From NCBI GenBank assembly GCA_020650975.1, contig JAIPMN010002149.1:1-64000 (forward strand): a stretch of 64,000 bases of DNA, read 5' to 3'. A program made the position numbers and the translations under genes. The notes under the pieces are model-generated. The model searched no databases. It was given only the letters and a program-made list of their open reading frames with translations, and had not been told where the DNA came from. Below, piece by piece: positions 50,201 through 63,806 of the stretch. Numbering within the stretch: position 1 is the stretch's first letter; the number at the start of each line of letters is the position of its first letter. This DNA is from Apostichopus californicus. Taxonomy: Eukaryota > Echinodermata > Holothuroidea > Aspidochirotida > Stichopodidae.

Positions 50201-50340
50201 ACTCATTTAAGTACTTTAAGCAAATTTGATTTCAAGGATTACTGGAGATGAAGTAGCCCCCCCCCNNNNNNNNNNACTCATTTAAGTACTTTAAGCAAAT
50301 TTGATTTAAAGGATTACTGGAGATGAAGTAGCCCCCCCCC
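50201..50340. other. Assembly gap flanked by a duplicated 65-bp sequence
   Basis: 50201-50265 and 50276-50340 are identical except for one base (TTCAAGG versus TTAAAGG). They are separated by ten N (50266-50275). Both copies end in a poly-C run. The simplest reading is an unjoined overlap at the homopolymer or two haplotype copies, not a biological repeat. Confidence 0.85.
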
Positions 50341-53300
50341 CAATCCATTAAGGTAAAGTTTTGTCAGGTGGCTTTTGACTTGAGAAAAAAAAACTTAACT
50401 TTTTATAATAAGGTACCTTTTACCCAGATTGGTAGCAACAAATATGTTCTAAAAATAGGATGTGATGACCGTCTGGGTTAATCCTCATCCTATGTGGGCA
50501 GGTTACCGGTTACTCTGTTTTGAGAGTCAGCATTGTTGTTTGGTTCAGAATGGTATGCTCATATATTGTATGCAAAATAAATTAATTCACCCCCTTCAGT
50601 CTTAAATACACCTTAAGACAACATCAACAAGTTTACCCTGGATGTGGTCGTAATCATCCCTCTTTCTCCATTCATCGTCTTGGTGGAAATTGTCAGCGTT
50701 GATGTTTTTTGTTTTTTACAGCCACATTTGAAATTGTCCTTGAGCTCCATCTTTTTCATTTTGTTTTCTGTCCAATAACACATGGGTCCTCCAGGACAAT
50801 TCTTTTGTAAAAAATGAACCTAAACATCAAAGTTTTTAACATCTGTAAAGATGAACAAGGTGTATCTGTAATGATATACTCTGTTCCTCACGATGCTACC
50901 AAGCACACTGATCATATCTTCTCCCAATCCACCCTCACTGTTACACATGTTTGGCTTTTATGGAAATTGTATTTCTGTATGCTGCCCCCACTGAGTGATG
51001 TGGTAACTGGGAGAACTGTAACTGACTAGCCAAATGAATGTACATATGGACCAATTCCATTCATGCCCCATTAATTACGCTGTAATTGTTACAGTTTTCA
51101 GTGTTTTGTAAATATTTAATATGTATGATGTCTTCAAAAGCTTCATTACATTGGTGCCGGTAACTATTAGGCATTTATAAGGACAAGAAGGGGGGGGGGA
51201 GGTTAAAGAATAATGATATAATACCACATATCTCATTTCATATAATTTTGAGAGGTATATATCTCACACAGAATTGGCAGACTCTCTCTTCCACTTCTCC
51301 AGGGTTTAGCTTTCCTCCCGTTGTTTGTCTACCTACTGGGAGAATTAGTCAGCCAGAAAGAGATCAAAGCTTCCAACCGCCTTTCATTGTGTTGTGAAAA
51401 CTTTTCTCAGTTTTCTTGCAGAAAAGTATGTTGGCTTTACCCTGGAGCTATGTTTCTCAGTAAGAAAAAAGAAAAAAAAACAGTGAGGATAGATAGATGG
51501 TTGGTCTCTAGACTTTGATTACTTGATGAATGAGAAGTTGTTTTACTCCTATTGTTAAGCCAAAAAAAAGGACCTGCAGATATTATATTGGGGATAAAAA
51601 TGTTTTAGGGCTATGAGTTTTTGAAGATTAGAAGGGTATAGGTTGTTCTAAGTTTAGCATCCTGAGTTTGTGGACAGTATGAGGTGGTCCGTAATAATAT
51701 CCTGCAGGGAAAACCATCATTTGGATTTATTTGGGTGGTCGTTTCTATATTTTTGGGGTAAAAGTTTCTGAACTGAAATCACCCAAGAGTTGGTTCTTTG
51801 AATTGAATTTCATTAATTTGAATTATGTAGGCCCTCCTGTGTGTATGGAGGTTTTTGACACGTGCAGGTCCGTTAATACAGTGTCTCACTTAAACACTCT
51901 GTGGAAGTCCAAGAAGATTGCAACGTAGTCATAATTATTGTACATAATCTTCTTCTAACGTCTCATGCTTTATGAAAGTGAAGAAAATTCTGGTGAAAGT
52001 TGAGTCCCAAAATACACCACACTTGCCATTAGATAAGAACAGGATCCTGAAAACTTTTGTTTTCTCACAGCTTAAAATGAACAAGTTTTGTTTTTCCTTA
52101 GTTTCTTGTTTGAGATGTTGTGGAGTGTAAGAAGTGCTGAAAAGGAACACTAACTTCTACTCAGATAATAATTATTCTTTTTATTGAGCCCTATTAAGAC
52201 CAACGTACGATATAAATGGCACTTTAAAAGAGCAATCATCTTCTCTGTTTCATTCTGGTCCATCACATTGCTGTCTGGTCAGCTTAGCACAAAACTTCCA
52301 GAATTGGGACATGCCTTGACCCATAGTGTCATGGTACATATATATACTCTGGCGTCAGTCACTAATCGATTTGTCTCTACCCTTCGGGCGGTTAGCTCCA
52401 TCTCCCCCCCCCCATATACCGGTAATGTTCGCCTCATGGTGGGTACTTCCCGAGGGGTGTGGTCGGCCTGGTCATTGAATCAGGAAAGAGTCTACCGTTC
52501 ATTCACGAGGCAGTTTTCTAGAACAGCCCGGAGACAAGTGACCCTTGCCCGCCTGTGGACGCACACCCTCTAGTATATGTTACCCTTTTGATAAGTTAAT
52601 GGCGTATTTGAGGTTTATTCCCTACAGGGGTGTGTTGTGTTATAACTCGATTTGAACTTGTTTTCAAAATGTCAGCAGTAATCTGTATCATAATCACAGG
52701 CAAGTTTGTAAAATAAATTCTTTTTAACCGGGGTACGACGTAATTGCTGCAAAGACTAGATGACGTGTTTGGATACAGTGAAACAAGTTTTCTGTGGCCT
52801 TTACATCATCTTAAGGCTATGATTTCCAAATGTTTCCTTTCATGGTTATTTCTGATTTGTTTCTGAGCTTGATGGTACATCAGATCACAGTTATTAGCTG
52901 TTGAAGATGAAATGGTTTTATCTGATGAATTAAAGGTTAATTTGTCAGATAAAAACATTATGATGATGTTAGAAGTAGAAGAAAATACAGCATTATGACT
53001 ATTAATATCGAAACTAATATACAAATATCTAACTGAAGTTGTTAAATATTTGTAGATGTGTTCGGACTCTTCTCTGACATGCTGTTTTGTACAGGCTCGG
53101 AAGTCTTCCAAGATGTCATAAATTGTTCGTGTAGGTATTAAATATATTTACCAGTATGCAGAGGTCTTGATTTATAGTTATTGAAGATTGACGAGGTATG
53201 AGCTATTGAACGGTTCATATTAGTAGATCGATATAGCAAATGAAGCTGTCTTCAAATTGGAAATTGTACATGCCTCATAAATATGATACATTTATGTATA

Positions 53301-55050
53301 TAGCAAATGGTGTAATAAATTGCACATGTATGCAGTATGCCTACATGTAAGAATGTAAATAGCAATGTAGGGTTACACACTGTTCCTAGTGCATGTGTAT
53401 CATTGTTTATATGACGTGAAAGTGCACATTAATAATTTGAAATTATGCAGTTATAATGTGAAAAAGTATGTGGTACTGCATTGCAATATTTGCTATGCAA
53501 AATGAACAGGTTGCTATACGTACAGTTTGTATACACAGGAACCATAGTATTTTATAACAGACAAAATTCAGAGCCATAAGCACTGCTACTAGACACATAA
53601 TTTGACCTCTCAATTATTGTATATGATAATTTCACAGCATATAAACCCTATTTCTATAATTATTTACACCTCTCATAGATATATATTACTGACCTTTGTC
53701 GTGACCTTCCGTTCAGCCTTTCTCCCTGTCTGCTTAATGCAGCCGCCTAATGACATTGGCTTTCACTCATGCCAAGCTCCCTGAACAGAGACTAAATGAT
53801 TACCGATTAATCTCTTTATTGGTCCGTTAACTACAGTACTTGCAGAGTCCTTTTGAATATGATGTGATAATTGCTGACTCAACCCCCAAGGACCCCATTT
53901 CTATTCTACTCCATTCTTTGTCCCTTGTAATATGGCAATTAACTTGATAAGCATATATGGTTGAAATATCATCTCTTCTGCCAAGGTGACCCTTTTGTAA
54001 GCGTCTGAACCTCACGCTATTGTCCATGGACCTTTAATTTCCATCTTTCAATGGGTGCGGGTGTAAAAGGGTTTCACCAAAAATTTGAAAAGAAAAAAAA
54101 AAAAAAGGAAGAGAGAAAGGTGCATGATGAAATAATATGAACATGTGTGTGTCTGACATGTATTGTAAGTACCACTAAGGGGTCAAGGTTATGTTGTCAT
54201 GGTTCTGATTGTGAAGGCAGACATTTTGAGATGAATTGGATCAAATTTTTGTGGTAGGGATTAAACTGTTTTTGGTGGAATCCCCAAATCCCATTTCAAC
54301 CCTTTGTGTGGTTTTTCCTTTGATGTTATTGTGGCAATATATAACAACAGGTTTCTGAATCATATCCTTTGTCGCTTTTAACATTGGACTTTGTGAAAGG
54401 TTTGGAAAGGAGCTGAATGTTTCTGGGATGATGTGGATTTCAAAGATAAGGCAAGCGTTGGAGTTTTTTTATGGAATTGTTCGTTTCATTGAACTTGGAA
54501 TAATGGGACATACATTTGATGGGAGGGTTTTTTGTTTTTCTTTTTAATGTACTCTGGGTTTATGTAATATTTTAACCTAAATATTCCAGTAATAAGATTC
54601 CAGTACCGTCCTGTGTTTCGTAGTACAATAAGAATCTAATAGGGATGCATTATAGGAATGATTTGAAACATTTGTAAATCTCATTAGTAAAGTAGGTAGA
54701 AAATACAATGTCAGATGTGAAAATTTCAGAAAACCTATGATAATCAACCTACTGTAGCTAGGAGTGCAGATGTATATGGGATATTAAGGTAAATATCATC
54801 CATCGTAAATACCAAATACCCAATTAACCGGTAAGATTTGGGGTTTATTCTTTAGGAAATGCAATCTGCAATTAAAAGACACTCCTGTACTCCTATTCAA
54901 TAATTTCTGGAAGTGTCCTTTGGTTGGTCTGTAAAGAAATTAGTATGTTAATGAAGTTGTCTATATTAATGAACTTCAAAATAAAATAAAACTGTTAGCA
55001 AACTGCTTATCCACTAGAGAGCCTGTGTAAGAGAATGTGTAAAAGTAAGT

Positions 55051-55095
55051 TGGCCTGACGTTTCGATCCTAGCAGGATCTTCTTCAGAGGCTAAA
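55051..55095. repeat. Possible dispersed-repeat fragment with a GATCCT palindrome
   Basis: The segment around CCTGACGTTTCGATCC and GGATCTTCTTCAGAGG contains the inverted repeat GATCCT-AGC-AGGATC (55065-55079). From memory, very similar wording recurs in many invertebrate genomes as part of a dispersed element. I cannot confirm that here and only one copy is in the window. Confidence 0.3.
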
Positions 55096-56627
55096 AACAT
55101 GAACTTCAGTCTAAGTACATTAATTCTGCACCCTGTAGTATGGTTTTGTGTGGATCCCAATGAATTCTACTGCCAGCCAGGCTGCCAGGGTGAACTAATA
55201 CACACACTGCACATTGGAGGAAACAAATCATTGTTGTGCTGATACCCTCTGAGGAGAGAACGCTACCACACATGTAATCATCGTCTTCCAAGCACCCTTA
55301 AATGATTAAAAGTAATGAAATGGGGTATGCAAGGGGAGTTTTAGGACCTGGGAGATGGATTAAAGTAATGTCAAAGGAGGCATTATGTTGCTATTTGATG
55401 ATTGGTTGGAGTTTTGGATTGAGAATTTATTATCGATTCTATGCCCATAAATATGAAAAGAGTGATGTACACCTGCGGTTGTTTCATCTGAGCGAAAATA
55501 AGAAGACGATTCCTCCATGTGCAATATTGAAAAGATTTATTAAAGAAGACACCTGTGAGGGAACGAGTTGTTCATTGTGGATCAAAGTGGCCATTAAATT
55601 TATTTGGAATTAAAGCTAAATACTTTCTGCAGCAATACCCACACCCCCCCCCCCCCGAAAAAAATCTCCCTTGTTGATGTAGGCCCATGTGCATGTTGGT
55701 TGGAACTATTTTAAATGGTTTTGTATTTAAAGCAGTGATTGAGATTGCTTTTTTGTAAATTTTGAAGGTTAAGAATTATTTGGGTTAGATCTGTGACCAG
55801 ATGTCGTTCAGTCAATTGCTATGTAGAAACCAGAAACCAGAAGCCCTTATAACAGAACATTAGGCAGTCACTCCCTTTACATCATCATTATGCATAATTA
55901 GCTAATGTTTATTCATAAATAAAACTAGAATTGAGATAAGTACTTGTAATACAGACTTTGATGGATTTTGATGAGAGTTGCAGCTATTTTCATGATATCT
56001 AATGCCTATTAGAGTGATTAGGATAATGTTGTTCATAGGCGACCGTAGACTTTTAAAAATGTAATCTACACTGTAGGATGAAACTATAGGTAAAAGGGAA
56101 CCTAAGGAAAAAGGTGGCGCTATTCATTATGGTTTCAATTCAACAAAATATCTCACCAACATTGGTCTTACACTATGTGTAAATGTTGGTTTTAGTAGTT
56201 CTGCCACATTCTAAATAAACTGTTGGTAATGTTAATGCTGTTTGAGCTCCAGAAGGAGTCGCATTAAAGTTGGTTCTACTTTTTTTCTTAAAGAATGATG
56301 GGAAGAGGATGGATTAAAAGGAATATATACAAAGATAATATTTAGTATTAATATAGTAGTGAAGATTATGTAAATATTCCAAAAATAAAGAATAACACTC
56401 TAAATACAGAATGAGAAAGCAGACGTCATATCACTATTGTCTTTTTCATTCTTACAAACCATTCTTACAATCAATCACCAAGGCATATTGTAGCTGTGAA
56501 AGAAAAAAATGAAAGAAAACAAGTGAGAGGGGGGTGTGGGGCAGGCAGTGGGAGAGGGCCTCCTCCTACCAATTATTGGACCATTGAGACTGCAACATAT
56601 TAGGATCTGTGTTCCCTGGGTAGACTG

Positions 56628-56810
56628 AAATTTACTTCTCTTACCTGTCTCCTCACAACCTTAGTACCATGTTCTACCGTCGTGCCTAGAATGTCCACCT
56701 TTTAACACTGTGCGCCCTCTATGACTGGCCCCTCCCATCATTGCCCTTCCTTCTCATTCTACCATTCAAAGTGTCTTACACTTTTTTTTTTCGAGTGGAT
56801 TTTCTTCCAT
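56628..56810. repeat. Dispersed repeat, copy B
   Basis: Second copy of the element at 45045-45240, about 11.5 kb downstream in direct orientation. Shared blocks include TTACCTGTCTCC, AACACTGTGCGCCCTCTATG, CCCTTCCTTCTCATTCTACC and a final TTTTTCGA-T-GGA motif. No frame or terminal structure is evident, so the class is unknown. Confidence 0.7.
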
Positions 56811-58097
56811 CGGAATATCCAAACCAGTAAGTTTTGGGATGTTAACTTCAGTATGCTGTATATGTTTATATATCAATAGCACCTTGCATACGGTCACATG
56901 CAATAAATAATGGTCACACATTTTATATGGTGTCAAGCTGAATTGTTCCAAAATCTATAAATTTTCACACAATATTTGCATTGTTTTAACAGGTGATCCT
57001 GTTTGTGTTAGTTTTGTGTATTCACTCCATGTGTGCCTACTTGTATAGTGTCAATTTTTGAATGATGGGAAAATCAATTCGATCGTTTACGACCGTGTAT
57101 AATTTTATGCTTTGAATATTGTCACCGGTATTTGTCCGTAGCGAAATCTTCCAAATGCATTTGATGCAAATCGTCTGCATTTGTTGTGGATGCATGCATG
57201 CTTCCTGAAGGGTCATTTCTGTAATTTTTGTGATATATCTGTTAAATATTTAATCTAAAATGTGACCTTTTTTTGTTTCCTCCATTAATTGGATTATTGG
57301 CCAAAACCTTTCTCTATCCCAGATATTTTGTGTTCAAATTAAAGGTTCATGAAACAAAAAAAGTTGGAAAGGGGTGAACTCTTTTTAAATTATTAAAGTA
57401 AAACTGATGAAGTTTGCTAATATTCAATTCACACCTTTCCCCCCTTTACTTTAATCAGCCAACTCACTCTACTTGACCTCAAGAAATCTCTCTCTCTTTC
57501 AACATCTCCCCTGATTACCAATAAAGTAATTTTATTGATGGGGGAATCTGGAGGAAAGAAAAAAAGGCCAAATGGCTAACATGAGTGCTATTAGAATATG
57601 GAATTAAAAACTAGGTCGCTTGTAATAAAAGTACTCATGTGGAAAGGCTGCATTGGGCAGGATGATTGCATTAATCGCATATGGGTGGTATATATATATA
57701 CATATGCATGGTGATACTGAGTGCTTTTAGAGCAGTCCCTAATAAGATAACCAGAGTTATTTTCTTTTTTTATTTCTTTCAAGCATTCAGTATCTGCTTT
57801 CATAATGTAAGAAGGTTGTCAATCAAATACTACCAGCTGTGTGGTATTTGTTGTTTTCTAGATATGTGTGTGTATATGTGTGTACAGTAAAAGCTGACTG
57901 TGGTGTTTGCACTGTGTGCACAGCATTGAGTCGATGTGTTATCAGAGTGTTGTCGGCATTGCATGCATAATTATTCGGATCACGCGGTTCCAATAATTTG
58001 AGGAAGATATGTACGTTTTGTGGGAGAGGTTCATGAATTAATAGTTCAGGGTGTGTATTCGGTCAGATGGGGATTGTTGGAGGTGGGTAGGTTAACT

Positions 58098-58160
58098 GAA
58101 GAGGAGGAGATGGGAGAGGGGATGAGGAGGAGGGGGAGGGGGGAGGAGGAGGAGGAAGAA
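58098..58160 (+). repeat. Polypurine tract (GAGG-rich)
   Basis: About 63 bp are almost only A and G on the plus strand, with two T interruptions. Such tracts can form triplex or G-quadruplex structures. The 74-codon frame across it, rich in E and G, is a composition artefact. Confidence 0.7.
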
Positions 58161-59079
58161 TTCTGTAGTTTAATGGATGTAGATCTAGGCATAGCTGGGG
58201 GTCTCTTCATTACAATCTACTTTATAATACTTCCTGGATTCTAATGTGGTGAGACTTTACATAAATATGTACGTACACTAAGATTGATTAGTTGGGGAGG
58301 GGAGGGGTATTGGAATGATACACACAGAAGTGAAGGAAGCTGCAGATCTGCAACCATCATAAGTTCATAATTTGCAGAATATTTTTTCTAAATCAATAGA
58401 TTGTCTAGAGGAGGGAAAATATTTCAAGAGATTTTTAACAAAAATATTGTTCACATTTTAGAAAGTTATAAACTACAATGATAAAAGAGACCCTTGCGAG
58501 ATTGCATCGCTTACCATAAGTACTTTATAATCATCATGATGACAATTTATACATGAGATGTATGGTTTCAAAAGAATTTTACAAAGTACAAAATATTTTC
58601 ACATTAAAATCAAGGGGGGGGGAGGGGGGTGGGGGTGTCAGTTGTTTCTGTTTGCCTTTCAGAATTGGGTACCTGAGCTGGGAAAGATGGGAGGGGGGGG
58701 GGGTGGAGGAGGAGCAGGAGGCATAGGAGAGTATTTGTATAAAACAGAAATTTTTCTCCAAATGTTTAAAATGGAAGAAAATGAAACTGGTAAAGCAACA
58801 GTTAATTTGCACTCTACCTGCTAGAAATGACTACGGTGTAATGCACTTTCTTTTCACAAACTTGCAAAAGACCTCAAGTTATAATGTAAATATTGATTTT
58901 TATTATCAAACAGAAATTACTGCTCGTGCATTTGGCAGCTTTATTAAATCCATGCTCCACTTTATTCAATGATCAAAATTAAAAAATGGAAAACCTGTCA
59001 TGGTCGAAAAAAATAATCATCTCGGAGGCAAACGGGTCAATTTTAACTTAATTTAAGACTTTCCTTTTTGCTTCTTGAA

Positions 59080-59730
59080 CCTCTCCTTGATGTCGACGAA
59101 AATTGACGAGATCTGCTATTGATTGTCTTCTTACACTTGTTTCCTACGGATGTAGAGAGAGAGAGAGAAAAGAAAAAAATGACCGAAAATGACCACAGTA
59201 GTACAGACATGTATACAGCCATTCCAAGTCTCGTTATTTTGATACATACTCCGTGAGTTGAATGCGAATATATACTACCTTAGTACCTTGCCGAAGAACA
59301 AGTCGTTGACACGAACCCAGTGAGCGGTTACTGCAACGCCAAATTATAAAAATATTGAAAAATTTTCCGCTCCGTGCAACAATTTTAAAGACAGGAGAAG
59401 GCTTTCAAAATGAACAATGATGCGTTAGGAGATGCCCAGACCTGTCGGGGAAAAATAGAAATTTGTTTGATGTTATAAGGTGGATATCAATCGGATTGGC
59501 AGAAGATGGGGTATCAAGGTCTTGTGAGGCACTCAACGATACTTTTAATTACATTACAATGGTGTACGGTAATCTACGTCGGGGAATTGTTAGAAACAAA
59601 ATAGGTGCATTGTCGAATAGCGGAATTGATTTGAGTTATATTAAAGACCAAACAAATAGGTCTGTGGGAGGAGGAGTAGGAAGAGCCAATGTAAGAATAA
59701 TTACGCGGAGGATAGAAACGTGAAATTTTG
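59080..59730. other. CpG-enriched segment with an unassigned 86-codon frame
   Basis: CpG is frequent compared with the surrounding DNA. A plus-strand frame from 59463 to 59723 has ordinary amino-acid composition but matches nothing I recognise. No splice sites in a supporting arrangement were seen. It may be a regulatory element or chance. Confidence 0.2.
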
Positions 59731-61984
59731 ATTGCTTTTATCGATTCTCAGATCTTCTTGGCAAAATGATTCAAAAAAGTACAGTCACATAATAAGTCAA
59801 TACGATTACCTGGCTAAGTATTTTCGATGATTTTGAGAAGAAAAAGGCAGATTATTAATTTCCAGGGTCTTTTAACTGGAATATATATTTCTAGTGATGC
59901 GATGACAAAACAGTGTAATTTGCCTGGGAAATTAAGGAGGTTTTAATGATTCCGAGAACATCCTCTAAAAGGGAGAATAAGGATTGCTGTGTTGCTCCAC
60001 CGAGTGGGAATATATATCTATTGAATATATATAGATACAAATATAAACATTTAGAAGTAACTATAGAAATGTAATTTTTAGAATTTGTGTCAGGAAATGC
60101 GATAATGCATTTAGCCGGGTACTGCATGGTCTAATAGTCTTAAAGTGCAGACCTGTCAAATACATGCAATCAACTTGCTTTTAAGATGTCTGGTTTTAAT
60201 AATTACAAGATTTAAAATTTTTTATTTTTAAATTTAAGATTTTTTCAAACTTCCCTAAGCTTTTTTTTTATCTTTTGGGGCAAATAAATGTATATGATGG
60301 TCATATTCTTATGGATCATTATTTTGAAAGTATTTCACGCTTCTTTATTAATGTTCATCCTTTTTTTTATGTAAACTGTTTTAGAAAGTTGCAAAATACT
60401 GAATTGATCTATATATTTCACAGTACCATAGGGTGAGATGCTTTGCAAACTTATTATTTTTTTTAAATCTCAGCAAAACTTAATACTAATTACTATCAGT
60501 CCTCTGAAAACCCGTTTCAAATTTTTAATTCCGATTTCTAAAAATTCCTCTTAATTGACGAACATGATTTCACTTCACATGTTTGCTCGTTTTTGGTTTT
60601 TCTGTAAATTAAAAGAAAACAATGTATTTTAAGAAGTAGATACAGATATAGAATCCATAACTCATAATTCATTCATGCCTTGTCTAAATTAGATAGACAG
60701 CTATCAATTATCGTTGAGTTAAATTGGTAAGTGAAGCCTTTTAAGTCCTTTTCATCCTGTAAAGCTGTTAAGTATGATGAGGCATTTAGTCGGGTGTCCT
60801 CATCGATTGGTTATGGCCCTTTGTCTTTATCTGTCAGGCACGATTATCCGTCTATGGCCAATATTGATTGGAAAGTTTAATAGTGACCACTTCACAGCAT
60901 CATCCGGCAGCTGTTTCACATGGCTGTCGGGAGGAGAAAAGTAAACATGCCGTGTAAATTCACTCGACGAGGTGTTTTAATGGAACTGGTATCGATGTGT
61001 GTCTTAGTAATATATAGCCTGTAGTGTTTGCTACACTGGCCAAATTATTTTCAGGTTTATTAGTAAAAATACTATAAAAATCCCTTCCTCCTTTGATTCC
61101 CCCTTCTGTTGGCCATTCTTTGTTAGTTGTGTGTAATAGTAGAAAAGTACATTGATAGTTCAGATAAAGCTTCTTTTTCATTAATCAGCAACCGATCCGA
61201 TAGTCTATTCGACGACTGTAAAGTTGACAGAAAAGAAATGCAATAATTAAAAATTTGGTCTGGTCATTTGTCATAATATTTAAAAATCTTTGATTTTTTA
61301 CTCTTTTTTGTATTTTTTTTTGTGGTTCTTAGATCTTCTTGTTAACTAACATGTATTAACATACAGTATCAACATACAGTGTACAACAGTTCTGCTTCAT
61401 ATAGTCTGTATACATCAATAAATGATGATTCGGTATGCTCCACTGCGAGTGCGTATCAACCCTAATGTGGTCATCACATGTTATAACGTAGCTACGACCC
61501 GATTCACCCGACATAATTGGAACATTCCGACAGTACACCTGCGTGAGTTTTATTCTCTCCGATAGAGAGTAGATTCGTCTGCTGCTAGGGAGAAGTACCG
61601 TGACCTTTTTACCTGGCGGAGCACAAAAGAGAGCTATTTCCACGAGCATTGTGTGATGGGAAATGAGTACTACAAAGTGTGAGAAGACTTTATAAACCAA
61701 TTATATGTCCCCAGGTGTGAAGTATTGGTGCTGAACTTCATTCAACCGTTGGCCCAATCAAACCATCTCGTCAATTTGCCAGATTGGAATGAAGTTAATT
61801 TTTGTCAATTTTACCCAGAATCAACAAAAAGTGTGGCAGAAATAAGGAAGCCACTTTTCTCTCATCTTCTTTAGATCAAACTCAAACCATTGATCTGTTC
61901 TTTTTGAAGGAAAAAAAGAGAGAGAGAAACAAAAAAGAGTTGCTGTCCTCAGGCTAAATCACCCACAATGCATAAGAAGTACTA

Positions 61985-61998
61985 GTTGCCATGGAAAC
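61985..61998. promoter_or_regulatory. RFX X-box motif
   Basis: GTTGCCATGGAAAC is a near-perfect match to the RFX X-box (two half sites, GTTGCC and GGNAAC, with a 2-bp spacer). CCCACAATGCAT lies about 20 bp upstream. Weaker X-box-like sequences occur near 14705 and 37511. Regulatory use is inference. Confidence 0.35.
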
Positions 61999-63453
61999 CA
62001 CTGCAGTAGATTTTTTGCAGAAAATGTACGGTTGCATACTGTGACTTGTATTCTCGTTGTCATGTCGTGCATACACACATGTACCTTTTAAGGTTTGCAG
62101 GAATTGGTACAGAGGTGTGATTATACAATTCATTAATTTCTGGGGAAAAAATTATGCAGAGTAAGCTGTAAGTCACTCCTGGATTCTTAAAAGTGAGATT
62201 GGTTTGTGAAGAAATGTAAAAAACGATACAAAGTCGGCCCAATATTAACAATAATGCTAGGGTTTGAAGTACATGGAGTATTAAAAAGTAGCCTCCCAAT
62301 TAGCAAATTAATAATTAAAGTGAACAGTATAATAGCAGGGAATGATGTATCCAAGATGTATATATGGCATAGTAAAATGTTATTCAAAATAAACCAATTG
62401 CGTACATGGTGAAACACATGGTATAGCATACAGTTTCTGTTCACAAGAACAATGATAAACTTAGAGACCAATTTCAGAGCCATCAAATACCTTTATAAAA
62501 TATGTAATGCAGCTGTGCGGTTGAAAGTATCTTGACGAATATCTAAATAGAATATTATGATTTATGAACGGAAATCATGGTTTCTTGATAATGATAATCC
62601 AACCGGCTTAGTGGAACGTAATAAGGTACTTAATTCCATCATTTCCATGCATCAGATTTATGTTGTCTCGGACACAAAAGCTAACTTGTGAGATATATGT
62701 ATATATGGATGAAAATATTCGAGGTAAATTATGCATTGTTCTCCTTTTGAGGATGTCTTAAAGTAGACATTAATCCAGCCTTAGCATAACCATAGCTTGG
62801 GAAGAATGTTAAGGAATAAATTATAAAAAAAAGGCTCCAAGTTTGGATATATATTTGATGATACTCCTGAAGAGAAATATGGGACGTACTGTATCATCAT
62901 TCATCAATCTTTATCTAAATGTATTCTTATTTTCTCTCGGATTAAATTTATCGAAAAAAAACGAATGAGTCATTTCTTAAGATAAATTTTCATGCAAAGC
63001 CTTGTCAATTAGTCATTGCCAATTTTTTGTTGAGGGGCTGTTAATTCAATTATTTATGTAGGTCGCGCTTTATCAAGGCCGAGAAGAGCTGAAAGAGATT
63101 ACCAAGACTGACTGTTATTATCTTGGGGCACGTTCTCGTACCTCCCCCCCCCCTTGCCACTACTACGGCTTCGGCAAAATGTTTGACTGCACGGTGTTGA
63201 AGTTAGCATCCGTCTGGGATGTACTACGTCTTTGGGAAAGCATGACTGTTCATATAATCTCACTTAAATTTATGACAAAATCTCTAATGCTGGGGAACTT
63301 GACATTTTTTTCCTCCTCTCTATGATTTATTTTAATCCCGCATGATACATCAGATTTCAAGTTGTAGATTTTAACAAGTTTCACATTCACCTCGGTTCAT
63401 TTCTCATGGGGTGGATGGCTCTCATCGCATGATGAATCCGGAGATCAAAGTAG

Positions 63454-63463
63454 TCTCGCGAGA
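63454..63463. promoter_or_regulatory. TCTCGCGAGA palindrome
   Basis: The exact 10-bp palindrome TCTCGCGAGA, a strong promoter element known from vertebrate CpG-island promoters, occurs here in otherwise AT-rich DNA. Several other CpGs lie within 100 bp. It could mark an alternative promoter or enhancer in the intron; there is no other evidence. Confidence 0.25.
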
Positions 63464-63806
63464 AAAGGTTCACCCAGATAAAAATTGAAGGGAAACTGGA
63501 AGTGAGGTGTTGTGGACTTGGACCTCTGGTAATCGAATGGTAATGGGCCATTGACACTATGTTAAAAAAAGGTTAAAGTGACACGGTAGTGTTTGATTTA
63601 AAACTTGAATAATTCTTTCAAATTGTTAAGTACCATTCGACAATGGATTGCACACACTTGCACCTCATCTTGAAACTCTACAATCTTTGTGACTGGCTAC
63701 AATGAGTAGATATAAATTTAAGCATAATTTAGTTCATTCCTGTATTATCTGTCTCCTATTTATGTACTCTGATCTACTTAGCCTACAAACTGCATTCTTG
63801 TAGTTG

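Noticed and set aside
58020-58244. Glutamate- and glycine-rich 74-codon frame
   Set aside because: It is produced by the polypurine tract and has no domain or splice support.
61356-61700. Minus-strand frame of 114 codons with fairly normal amino-acid content
   Set aside because: No homology recognised and no supporting splice sites; CpG-rich DNA by itself yields fewer stops.
63062-63300. Open frame after ATGTAG starting VALYQGREELKEITKTDCYY
   Set aside because: It looks protein-like at first but has a weak acceptor, no donor and a poly-C run, and matches nothing in PDZRN3.
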